Below are positions 49,634 through 61,600 of a stretch of 64,000 bases of DNA, piece by piece. The stretch covers positions 1-64,000 of the forward strand of contig BBXU01002799.1 in assembly GCA_001598975.1 (NCBI GenBank). Direction: 5' to 3'. Under the pieces are notes generated by a model. It was not told the origin of the DNA. It saw nothing but the letters and a program-made list of their open reading frames with translations, and ran no database searches. This stretch comes from Parachlorella kessleri. Its lineage: Eukaryota; Chlorophyta; Trebouxiophyceae; Chlorellales; Chlorellaceae. The translations under genes and the position numbers were made by a program. Numbering within the stretch: position 1 is the first letter of the stretch; each line of letters starts with the position of its first letter.

Positions 49634-52600
49634 GTAAGGCTGGCTGTGAGAATGCATGCTGCTGTGCAAGTGCGCTAGCAATAAAGTGTCTCTGGAAGAG
49701 GGAAACTATAGCTTAGAAAGCAAGCCTCCTGGTGCAGGTGGCGCTCAAGTATCGGGCAGCACTAAAAAGTAAAGAGCCTGTAGTCCACAAATTTCTAGAT
49801 GAGCTGGAGGTGGAGGTAAATGCTGTGCTGCGACATGCCCAGCCTGCTGGTTGACTTGCTTATGGGCTTGGGCGGTGCCATTCGCAGGGGTGCTACCCTA
49901 CAGGCCACCCAGCCCGGAGTCTGCCTCCATATCCCTGCGTGACCCGCATGACCCAGCTCCCAGTCATTAGTGGCATCCAAATATCCATGTGAATGATGCA
50001 GGTGGTAGCACGCTGTGGTCGTATACTGGACCAGTGGGGTGATGTTGTTCCAGAGTGGGTGGATACTGCAGGTCAGTTGACCCCGGAGTGTCTATACTTA
50101 CGGAACTAGGGGCCGTGCAGTTCCAGGGTTCCTGCACAAGCCAGCTGCCTCTCTGCAAGCCTTCAGGAGGTCCCCGGGCAGCAAGCTGTCACAAAAAAAC
50201 TAGGCAATTGCCTGCTGCACCATATTGTGCCGCGCCCATGCTGGACAGCTTGGACAGCAAGCGTGATGTTATGCAGAGTCGGTCCTCAAGGCAGGGCTGG
50301 CCCAGTTCCCCGAGTCGGCCTACCTACACATCGCATACTCATCGTTGCTGATATCCAGGGGCAGTGCACAGGCAAGAGGGTCGGCATGGGACTACATCTT
50401 GTGTTGTTAAGCAGGCGAGCTAGCCAAGCATGCTTAAGCATGTGCATCACAGATACCTTGCTCCTTATGCAGGAGGCAGAGGGGCCGCAAGCTGTTGCAT
50501 GCTTCTTGCCTGTCAGGCGGTCGTTCCTGCCCTCGTGGGCCTATGTCAGCTTGGCTGCAATGCAGGCTGGACTCGCATTGCTGGTTGCCTCCAGAAAGCT
50601 GAAGCCCAGCATCGGGGAGCGCTTTATGACCTTCGTGAGGTGAGCCAGCGCTTGGATGCTGGTGCGCCCCCGTGACCTCGCTCGCAATGCTAATGCCAGG
50701 CAGTCTAACTGGTTGTGGGTGTGCCTGCAAGCTGTTATGTGCGCAGGGAGCGGGAGGAAAAGCGTGGGGCCACCACAGATGGGGGCAGTGACTTGCAAAG
50801 CTATGCGGAGTTCCAGGCAAGCGCAAACTGCTGTTCTGCGCAAGCTGCACGCTGTAGGTTGTAGACCCCTTGTGGCCCTCAACATGCCGTGTGCCTGCCA
50901 GTGGACGCGCCACCAACTCTGGCATCGTATCACTCATATATATCCTTGTGCTGGCTTCACCCGTGTGTGCTTCATCCCTGCTTCCCAAACGCAGACCAAC
51001 TACAAGGCACTGCTGGAGGTCCACCGACAGGCGCTGAAAACCACACGCACCTTCTGGCGCCAGCTCTGTCGCAAGGATGTCTCCTTCGCTGACCTCACTA
51101 GCAGTTTTTCCTCGATGGAAGCCGCTGAAAAGCATGCTGACAAGACATTCAAGTTCGTTCTTGACAGATACCCCAACAGTGCCAAGCTGCTGCATGCTTA
51201 CGGCACGTACCTGGAGGTAGGAACGCACCCGTGTGGCAGCGAGCCAGCTGCGCCACTACTTCGACCGCGCATCGCCAGCATGCAGGCATTGGCAGCACAG
51301 CTGGATCTTACTTGGGTTTGTGGGCTGAGGCGCGTGATCATGCCAGGGCAGCTTATCACATTGGTTATAACAGCAGCCGCAGTGTCATTGCTCCGGGATC
51401 CTACCAGCAGGGAGCAGGGTCCTCAGCCCCTCCTGTGTGCTTGCCCCGCGCAGTCCGTGAAAAACCAGCCTTCTCATGGGGCGCGCTACCACAACGAGGC
51501 CCACAGGCTGGAAGACCAGGCTACCCATCAAGGGTCCCTCACTAACGGGTCAGTTTGGAGGGACAGAGGGCAGGCCCATCACACAGCACCATGCATCTGC
51601 ATGCTCTATAGTCTGCAAGGCCAATTCGGAAGACTGCTTGCCGCAGGGAAGGGGACATGGAGAGCTCCCAGCTGGCCGAGTGGTCACTTGGCAAAATGGT
51701 GGACGACTCTAGCGAGGCAGTAAGTACCAGCTCTTGCGCGCCTCGGCTTGCAGAGGTTGTAACCAGATGGCATAGAACAAGGTGCAACACGTGCCGCCAG
51801 TGGTCTTCTTCGCAGCGAAAGTTATACAGCTGTATACGGAGTCCGCTTGTTGCGCAGGTGGTAGTGGCGGACGAAGCGGGAGTCATCCAGTATGGTAAGT
51901 TCCAGTCAAAAATGTGTGGCTGTCCATCCTAGAAGCTTGCTAGGCTTCAACCCGCAGTGCAAAGAACTGGTTTGCACTTGAACATGCTGGGCTTCCCGTG
52001 CAGTGAACAAGAAGGCCGTTCAAATGTTTGGCTACAAGCTGGGCGACTTGGATGGAAAACCAGTCGGTGTGCTCATGCCACCGCCCTTCTCATCCCACCA
52101 CAGCCAGTACCTGCTGCGGTACAAGAAGACAGGCAAGTATGGCAACAGCAACAGTGGTTCTGAAGTCCGCCGGGTCCCTTATCCAACGCGTACATGGCCA
52201 TCACAGCTGTGATGCAATTATCACCAACCAGCCTTGTGCCGGAGTGCCCCAAGATATTGCTTTGCAGGTCAAGCTACTCGTGTTGGCAAACCAGCAGCCC
52301 CCGTGTTAGCGTTACATGCAGACGGCTTTAGCTTTGCGGTGCGTGGGCGCTAGTATTGGTAGAATCACATTTCAGCAGCCTGGTAGCTTGGTATGCACTG
52401 AGGCTAAGTGGCTCATTAAAGGATGACAACAATGCCAGGTGGCAGGCAACCTGCTAAACTAAGCAGCTTGGTAGCCATCTGTCGGAATGGTGAAAAGGGT
52501 TGGAGCTTCACCTCCCTTGTTGGGATTCTATGCGCCTGCAGGTTAGCATGGCGATCAAAATGTTGCAGCATGGTGATTCGAAGCGGTTCATGGGCGTCTT

Positions 52601-55600
52601 CAAACCGGTGAGCAAGGCCTGCAAACCTGCCGGCAAAGCCTCTATGAAAAGCTGCAAGCTGCGCATTGCTTAAATGTCAGTTGATGTTCATTCGCCAAGG
52701 ATGGTATGTACCTTGCGAGCTTATTACGCCATGTTGGAAGGCATGCTTGAAGCAGGGCAGCACCCACGACACTTTCTTGTACTGTGCAGGTTCAAGAGGA
52801 TGCCCAAGTTGTAACTGTATGGGTGGGACCCACTGGCAACATCATCGGCATTGACAAAGGTACTGAGACGGTACTTGTCCTTGGCGCCTGCTGCGGCTTT
52901 TGTTGTGAGCAGTGTCTATCTCCAAGTTACTTGCGCAACGACGCCCTGACTGCCCTGCGGCCTGGTTGCCCCTGACCTTCCCGCTGCCAACTGCAGGTTT
53001 TGAGCACTTGTTTGGCTATCACATGGCCGACCTGTCTGGGCAGTTTGTAGGCGCCATGGGCGCTGACGGGGGCGTGGAGCAGCACTTCAGCATCGTCATG
53101 GACAAACTGAAGACCTGGCAGTATAGCCTGGAGGAGTTGGACACCACCAGGCACACCTTTGAGGTGGGAGGCTCTACGCTGATGGTCCCTTGCTGTTCCC
53201 TTGAACACCGGCCAGTAAACGGCCTTCTGCAACAGCAGGCAGGACGTGGCGGGTGGTGGGCCGGCCGTTTGTGATTGCTTGCAAGAGGCTGCAGTGGAAG
53301 TGAGCTGCATGTACTAGTTGTGTTCACTCCAGGGTGCTAGCACACCTCGCTGTCTGCAGGTGCCCTGGAAGCACAAGTATGGGGCGGCACTAACAATCTC
53401 TGTGAGCGCCTCTTTTACCGGGACTGAGCACGTCCACCTCATGTGAGCAGTCTGTGCTTGAACCTTGGTCAAGCTGGCCAGCCGGGCTGAGGACTTCCCT
53501 TAGTGTTTGTGGCAGAAGCAACGACTGCGTTCTTGCCACTCAGGCTGGGTATGGGTGTCCATTGGGTGCCCCTGCTGATTGACCCCTGGGCTCATCAGTC
53601 TTGCATCTTTATACCTATCTTGTCGTATTTTCCTGCTAGAGCCCTCAAGTTTACACTGGACGAGACGCTTGGGAGGCTAGGGTTACTGTCCCTGAGCTCT
53701 ACCGGTCATGTGGTCTATGCCAACCGCTGCATTGAAAAATTGCTGGACTATGAGCCAGGTGGGTGCTGACCGACGCCACACAACCTGTCACGCATCTCTT
53801 CAACATGCATTGCCGCCGCTCCTGGCAAGTAAGGTTGAGGCCCACGCTTTCATGATTGCTGCACCAATACTGCTGGCTGGAGCTTCCTTTTACAAACCTT
53901 TAAGTTATGCTATGATGTTGCCCTGGCCTGGAAGAGCTTGCAGCCCATGTGCACATCTGGTGCAGGTGCCAGGAAGCAAAAACATTGGAGCACAACAGCG
54001 TGCTTGCTTATGCAGGGATGCTAGTCGGCAAGCAGCGAAACATCTCGGATCTGCTTTCTACACCATATGCCCAGCTGCACCTCCGCTGGATGCAAGGCGC
54101 GGCGGCAAGAGCCATGGAGCCTAATGCGCCAGTATGTGCTATGTGGGCATGCCTCTGTCTCTGTTTGGTTTTGTCTGTGTATGCCTGCTGCCTTGACCCT
54201 CAAAGCAGCGTTGGGGGGCACTCATGTTTCAGTTGTCCCCTATGGGAGTGTGTTGCGTAGGTAGGGACATCCTCCCATGCACAAAGGCTACTTGGCAGAG
54301 ACGCTTGGCCTGACATAAGCATTGTCTCTCCTGCAGTCCCCTATCTCTTGCCGCTCCGGTCGCTTGGTGGTCTTGCTGGGGCGCAACAACAAGCAGGTTG
54401 CCGTGCGCATGAGCGTTGTCCCCGCCCAGGTCAGTTGTAGGGTCTTTCACCGCAATGCACTTCTGTCCATGGTTATTCTTCCCTTTCTGATGTATGTCAC
54501 TTGGTACCTTCATAACATCAAGTTGGAGAGCCAGCATGTCCTTTTCTTTGCCAACATTCAGATTATGGCTGGGATTGCAGTAGCTGTGTCACATGATGCA
54601 GGTGGGCAAGGTGCGCTGTGTCACAGCTACCATCTCTGAAGTGGAGGTGCCAGAGATGGACGCTTGGGGTGGGGGTGATTTGAAGGTCAGTCATGCAGCA
54701 GCATCGATCTGGTTGCCTTCAACATGTATCGTTGGTGGTGTATCATGATCGTGGTTGATTCGACTGCACTCCTACCCCTGCTGCTCCCCCAAGAATGACC
54801 TGACAGTAATTTGTTGCTCGACAGTGAAGCACAAGGCTAGCTGCGGCTTTACCAGGAGTGCCTGTCTACCAACATTTTGTGCAGGATCTTGTAAAGTGCG
54901 CTAAGCGCCTCCTGCTGCTGGTGCGAGGCGACGGCACCATAGTAGCGTTCAAATGTGACCCTACTGTTGCCAGCCAGTGCTTCGGACAGGTGTGTTTCGC
55001 TGAAAATCGCCTGAGCAGGTGCCGTGCAGGGGCTATCATGAAGTTCAGATTCCCCCCCTTGCCTTGGTTCTGTGATACCAAAGCATGGACAAGACTACCT
55101 CAATGTGTGCCATATAGGAGGTGTCGGTTACTGCAGCAATGGCAAACTCCTTACCACAGAAGCTACTTTGGCAGCTAGGCAGCCGATTCATGCCTGTAAC
55201 CTCTGTGATGGACGCAGGATATGAGCGAGCTCCGCGGCAAGAATATCTCCGAGGTGGTGGAGGATGTGAGTGGCAGTAACGGGTCCCAGCGGCAGGCCCA
55301 GCCCAACCCCCAGGGCTGCCTCCCCGTCCCCCTCCTGCTGGCCAAACTGTCAAAGCAGACGAGCCAAGTCCATGGTAAGTCACACAGGCTGTAATGCTAC
55401 CTGCATTAGGCGGTGTGCCAGCAAGAGGGGTTCACTAGGTTGTGCCTCCACCTGCCAGACAATGCGTTGTAGGCCTTCCAAAGGCCAGAGTGTAAGTCAA
55501 CCAAGTGCGTATTTGGACTCCCTGCAGCTGCTGGCGGGACTGCCTCCTTCCGAGTCAGTGTGGTAACCAGTGCGGCAGCTCATACCATGAGCAAACGCAC

Positions 55601-58600
55601 TGGGAGCGTCCCTTGTCGAATGGTTGTGATGCCGGTAAGCAGCTTCTCGGATCGGCCGGAGTGTAAGGTTTGCTTAGAGACACTGTGCACCTGCTAGCGA
55701 AGAGTTAAACTTGACCTAGCAGTGCCAAGTGCTGCCGTGCTGCTTCTGCAGGTAGCAGACACCGAGGTGGATGTGCAGCAGGTGCGTGCTTTCATGTACT
55801 GTTAGGCAAGCAGCCTGTGCTCCGAGCAACAAGATCCGAGCAGCAAGAATAACACCCTTGAACCTGTGCTTTCCTGATGCTTACCTGGGTGTGACCAATG
55901 CTAAGCATCCAGGAATCAATGATCAATGGTTGCTTACAAGCTTGCGTGTCGCACACACTGCTTAGGCTGTAAGGAGCCGCATGAGCACACTCTTGGCTTT
56001 CCCCTGTGCAGCTGGTGGATGAAGGTGCCATGGCAGAAGCCGACTGGTCAAGTAAGGGCTGTCACTGTCCCAAGATGCTGTCGCCTGCCATTTGCGCTGG
56101 GGGGACAAAACCTTCACGCTCGATGCTTGCAACACCAATTGCCCTGAGTTGCAGGTGGTGGTCTGTGTGTGATTGAGCTATGGCGTGACGATATGCTGGA
56201 GGCCATGCTGGACATTGACTCACAGATGAGGATCAAGGGTGCAGGTTCGTGTGCCCGTCACATGCGCATGTTTTTTCTGACTTTGTGGAAGCTGCTCAAC
56301 AATGGTCTTAGCTAGTAGACAGCAGTCGCAGCCGCTTGCTGGCCGGTGTGTAGTCTCATACTCTCCTCCCCCGTTGGCCCCCTCTGCAGATGCTGACGCT
56401 ACCTACATGTTTGGGTGCGGGGCACGGCGTTTGGTTGGAGAACCAGTCACCAAGTTCATCCGGTTGCCAGGCAGGTGTAGACTTGATGCATGCCTCTCCG
56501 TTCGCTGCTGTCTAGCTCCACTGTTGCGCATGGCAAAGGGGGCGCCTCCCCACACACCTTTGTGAAGCAAGATTGGAACAGAGCCTTGCCTGCAGGCACC
56601 AGCCTTGGATCCTTTGCACGGGCAGAAGACCTCTTTGGCATTAAGCGGACACAGTTAAAGCACAAAGCTGACCAGGGCGTCAGCGAGAAGCAGGGCATGG
56701 AAGCAGTGCATGTGAGTTTGGCTATGGAAGCCTATACCCGCGCCGGACAGCTCAGATGCTCGGAGCCTGGCTTGCCATTGTGTGGGAAGAGTGTTCGACA
56801 GCCGTACCGATGGAATCTGCTGCCATCCCCGATCCCCCCCAAGCAATAATGCCTCTCAGAACAAACCGTTGTTGCGACTGCGTTGCATGTGCAGGTAGAT
56901 GGCAGCAAGATGCTGGTGCAGGTTCAGGGTGCCGACAAGCATGGTGACGGCAGCAGGCAAGCTTTGCCTCCAGCTTGCCTGTCAGATGAGTCCTGCCTCG
57001 CCCGTACCCCTGGCCCATGGCTGGCGCACCTGGACTGGCTTCTAGTGTCGGACTGTAAGGGAGGCGCTTACTGTTGTCAGAGGTAGACGGCCTTTTTGTT
57101 GGACTGTAAAGGATGCCCTTCTTGCCCTTGCAGATGGGTGGTGCGCGTGGTCCTGCAACCTGTTCAGCCGTCAACCCAAGGCCGCCACAACCTCTCATAC
57201 ATCTTGGATCATTACAATGAACTGACAAGGGTGGGATCTCATCACAGCAGTGCTTCAGAAGAGGCTGAGACACCCGGCTTCAGGTACCATTTATAAAGCA
57301 GGGCTGCCCTTGACATGTGCATGTTCACTTCTCTGCCGGTGGACCGTAACGCTGCTGTGCACTATCTATAGCTGGTATGCACTACCTAGCCCACGGCTTA
57401 CCTAGTTGTCACTGCAGGCTGGCAGCCGCACATGCAGCAGACCACACGATGCAAGCCGCAGGTGGGCTGGCTGGACAGGCGCTCTGTTAATCGCAGCGAT
57501 GCCATTGCGCCAGGTTGGCTGTTTGCAGCCCTCTTCTTGGTTACTTCCCAGACCAGGAGTCAAGGGCGCCAACAAATCTGTTTGTAATTGGTGACCAGCC
57601 AGTATGTGATGTGTCACGCTTTGCAACAACTGCAATATTTGTCTGTCTGCTGTGGGAGTGAGCACATCAGGTCTCCTTCCTGCTGTCTCTTTCCTGCCTT
57701 CCTTGCAGTCGATGAGCGCTCGGAGCATTCGCATGATCTGGACGATCGGTCATCGGCCGCTGACTCCGATGTGCGGCAACAGTTTGGCATAAGGCTGCAT
57801 TCTTACCCAAGCAAAGCACAAAACATGCCATGCCAAATGCTGGGCTGGGCGCTGACATGGGTAGCAAACCACTTACCTTGCCAGTGCGCATCGACATGTT
57901 TTCCACGCTTCTCGTGTGCAGGCCACTGGCAACCAGGGTCGCTTCAGTGATTTCCGGCGGGCTAAGCGCTTCAAGAAGCTGAACAAAATGCTAAGCTCGC
58001 ACAAAGCGCTGAAGACAATGACCTTGCTGAAGAGGTGCGGTCAAAAGTCTCTCGAGAGCCACAAAGAATCAGCCTTGTGCCTGCATTGCCAGCACAGAAG
58101 TGGCCAGCACTTTGTCCTTTGCCGGTGGCCTGAGTGAGCTGGGGAGCCATGTTTGAGTGCTGTGTGCCTGCAGGTGCAGCCTTCTTATGCTGCTATTGCT
58201 CCTCACCGTCCACTTGGTGTTTTTCGTCCTTACTTACCAGAGAATTCAGCAGTACACCCAGTGAGTACATGGATAGCGTTGCGCAAATGTGCATGGGACA
58301 TGCAGTGCACCAAGGCCTGTGTTAAAATAGTAGTGGGTAAATCAACGGTCCTTCCTACTATTGGGAGGGGAGTAGCTTGTCGGGGTGGGAGTCAGGGCTG
58401 ACAAGGGGGTGCGTGGGGTAAATCACTTGGGTGCGCATATGCATGTACGTGCACTGTGGCCACAGTGTATCGCATACTGTGTGCGTGGCCAGATAAGGAT
58501 CTGGGCTGTTCATGTGCTGAACGTGCGCTGTGACTATGGCTGGGTACAGGCTGTTCCAGCAGACAGTGGCTGCGGGCGAAGGCGCCAACGAGTTACGCAG

Positions 58601-61600
58601 GGTGAGCTGCAGCTTCCCTTGGTGCAGGCTGGAGCACATCATTCAGCTGCATCCTGGTTGCCCAGTAAGCAGTAACCAGAGCCTGAGTGCTATACAGAAG
58701 TGTGCAAGTGAGCCCCACAGTCGCAGTTGTTGGTTGCCCTGCAGGCAATGACAGGAGCCAAAGTCCTCATGAGCGTACAGGATGTCACCAATCCATACTC
58801 CCTATTCGTTCTTAAAGGTAAGGCTTTGTGCATCAACTTATTGAGTTGGAGCCCCCTTCTCTAAGGACGGGGAGTCTTACCACCCCTTGCCAACCAAGGA
58901 ATGCCCTTGAGAAGGGGGCCATACTCCATCTCTGGCCGAAAGCCGTAATCCCCTTGGGGCTGCCTCGAGTTAGATTGCCTACCCACTGAGGAGGGAGAAA
59001 GAACCTCCACCGTAGTTTCGAGGACATGTCCTGGTTGTAGGAGAGAGAACCTGAAGCAAAACCACCCTCGGTGGGGCGGGTTAGGGGGCCTGCCTGCCTT
59101 TCCAGACGTAGGTCCTATTTCAGTAGGATTACCCAGGGTGCCAAGAGATGTACCCTTACGAGCTCCCCCATGCACAAGCTGACCCAGAGGCTGCACTTCC
59201 TCCTGCAGGGCCAGCTGAATGTGCCGTGCTCAAGGATTTCTACAGCTCCTACATGCTGGAGCAGGCAAGCCACGTAATGTACCACTGACAGAGGGTGATG
59301 ATGCATGTTTTGGCAACCCAGGTGCCAAGCACTTTTGCCTAGGTTGGCATGCAAGGTATCTCTCCGCGAGTACGGCCTCGGACAAAGCCAACCACGCATT
59401 GCCTTGGCTCACCCTCAAGCACAGGTAGCCGAGTTCGCCACCCAGGAGCAGTCTCTCCTCTTCGGCTCGAGCTCCAAGAAGCTGCAAGCACCTGTGACAG
59501 TGGAGGAGCGGCAGCTCTACCTCAGCGATGACAAGGGTGTGCTTGCGGTGGAGCGCTGGCCTGACACCACCTCCATTCCTATAGACCGCAGCCTTCAGCA
59601 AAGGTATGGTATCATACTGGCTCTGCAACTGTGGTAGCATGTGATGCCCAGCTGGGTGGCAGAGGACCTGTGCTTGGTAGTGCACAGTTGATGGACAAGC
59701 AAGCTTGGTGGACAAGCAAGCAGGCGGATGGTGAAACATGGTGCTTATGCATATGACCCTGATGCCGGCCCTGTGGTACGTGTGACTTGGGGATGGAACT
59801 TTTTGTTGTCAATGTGGTAGTTGCCGCTGAGCTTACGGGGTTTTGGCATCTGAATGTTGAGACGCGCAACTGAGCAGGGGACAGCTTTGAGCTGCAGGAC
59901 AGTGCCCACCAGTTTTTGGGATCTGTTAAACCGTTATTCAGCTGCGGTCAGACTTACAGTTGTTCCTCCAAGTGGCCTCGCTAATAGCCTTGCCAGCTAC
60001 TCGGTGAGTGTCACCCTGACTCATGCCTTGCCTTTTATTCCGGTGAACCCTTGTGCGACAACCGGTAAGTAACCCCCAGAAGGTGCAGACCTGTATCTGT
60101 TAGCTTGCCAGGTGCACCAACACCACCCCGCAGCCACTTCAGCCTTGATATCCTGAAACACCTCTGACAGACTCACGGACGTGCTGCGCTCCTTCAGCCC
60201 TCCCCGGGCCCGTCGGCCTTTGAAGGAGTGCCTCCTGGAGCCAGAGCCAGCGGTTTGCTGCCCAGGGACCCTGTCTCATCCAAGGAAGCTGCAAATGCAG
60301 GAGTACAACTTCCTTTTTGACAACAGAAACATGATGCAAGACAACCTCATGGATGCCTTGGAGCTGCAGCATCAGAATGCAAAGGATAGGCTGGGTCAGG
60401 AGAGCCAGGTAAGCTACATGTACCAAACCGTGTAAGCAGCAGACTGGGCGTCTCTGGCAGCCTGCCCTGTTGCCCGCCAGAAAATGTGTCAATGCACGGT
60501 CTGGCTTTATGGACCAGCTTCTTGTTGGTGGCGCAGGTGATGATCACCTTTCTAGCCATTGAGGCGGCTGCAGTGATTCCCCTGTGCTGCCTTTGCTTAT
60601 GGGTGCTTGTCAATCTGGTGAATCGGGCCCGCCTGAAGCTCTTCAATGTGTTCCTGGTGGGTCGACGGTGTAGTGAAGGAACACGCCAGAACTGCCAGCT
60701 GTTAATGAGCTACCTCTCACCTCAAGGGAACTCAAGTCAAATCACAGTAGCTTAGCGTCAGCGAGTGACAGCAGCAGAGAGATGTGATGCTTCACACGCT
60801 GCCCATAGCGGACGCAGAGCCTGCAACAGCAACAAAGCAAGGCGAGTTGCCATGCTCAAGTTTGGCGTTCCAAGTTGTCCTGCAGGTGGTGCCACGGCCC
60901 GTGGTGATGCAGCTGGCCACCAAGGATGTCAATGTTACTGAAAACGAAGTAGAAGGGGAGGACGGCGACGATAATGACAATGATGCATGGGCCAAGGTTT
61001 GTGGGCTTTCCTAGGCTTGCTGACCCAGCAGAATTTCCTTCTGGCTGCACCTGCCCACAGTAGGCGATGCATGCCTTGGCGAAGAATGCATGTGGCAAAG
61101 GATGCATGTGGCAGTGCTACATTAGTCGATATGGCCGCAACTTCGCACATGGGAAGGAATAGCAGAGCATAGAGGGGCGTCAAAATTGAACGAAGTTACT
61201 ACATCAATCGAGTTTTGTACAAACAAACCCCTCTTCCCCTGTGCAACAGCAACAGCAACAGAATGAGGAAGGCGACGCTGCAGCGGGAGCACAGTCTGTT
61301 GGCTATAAGCTGAGCAATACTAAGCGCCGCAAGCTGGTGAGTGTCTTGAGTTGTCAATACCTTTGAGCATGGCATGTGCTTTGCCTCGAAATGGCTGGCT
61401 CCATCACAAGCTGCAACAAGTAAATACTGTCTGCTGAACGACCCTTTGTCGTGTTTTGTTTGCAGCACAACCGCACACTTCAAGCCTACGTGATGCTGGC
61501 GCCCTTTGCAGTGTGGTGCATTGTTGTGTGTATCATCTATGGTGTCAGCATCGTGGTCCTCCACACCTCTGTGGCGCCGGTAAGGTCTCAGCTTGGCCTA

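Noticed and set aside
50434..51228. 264-codon open frame on the minus strand
   Set aside because: It is antisense to exons 17-19 of paralogue 2, with no family motif.
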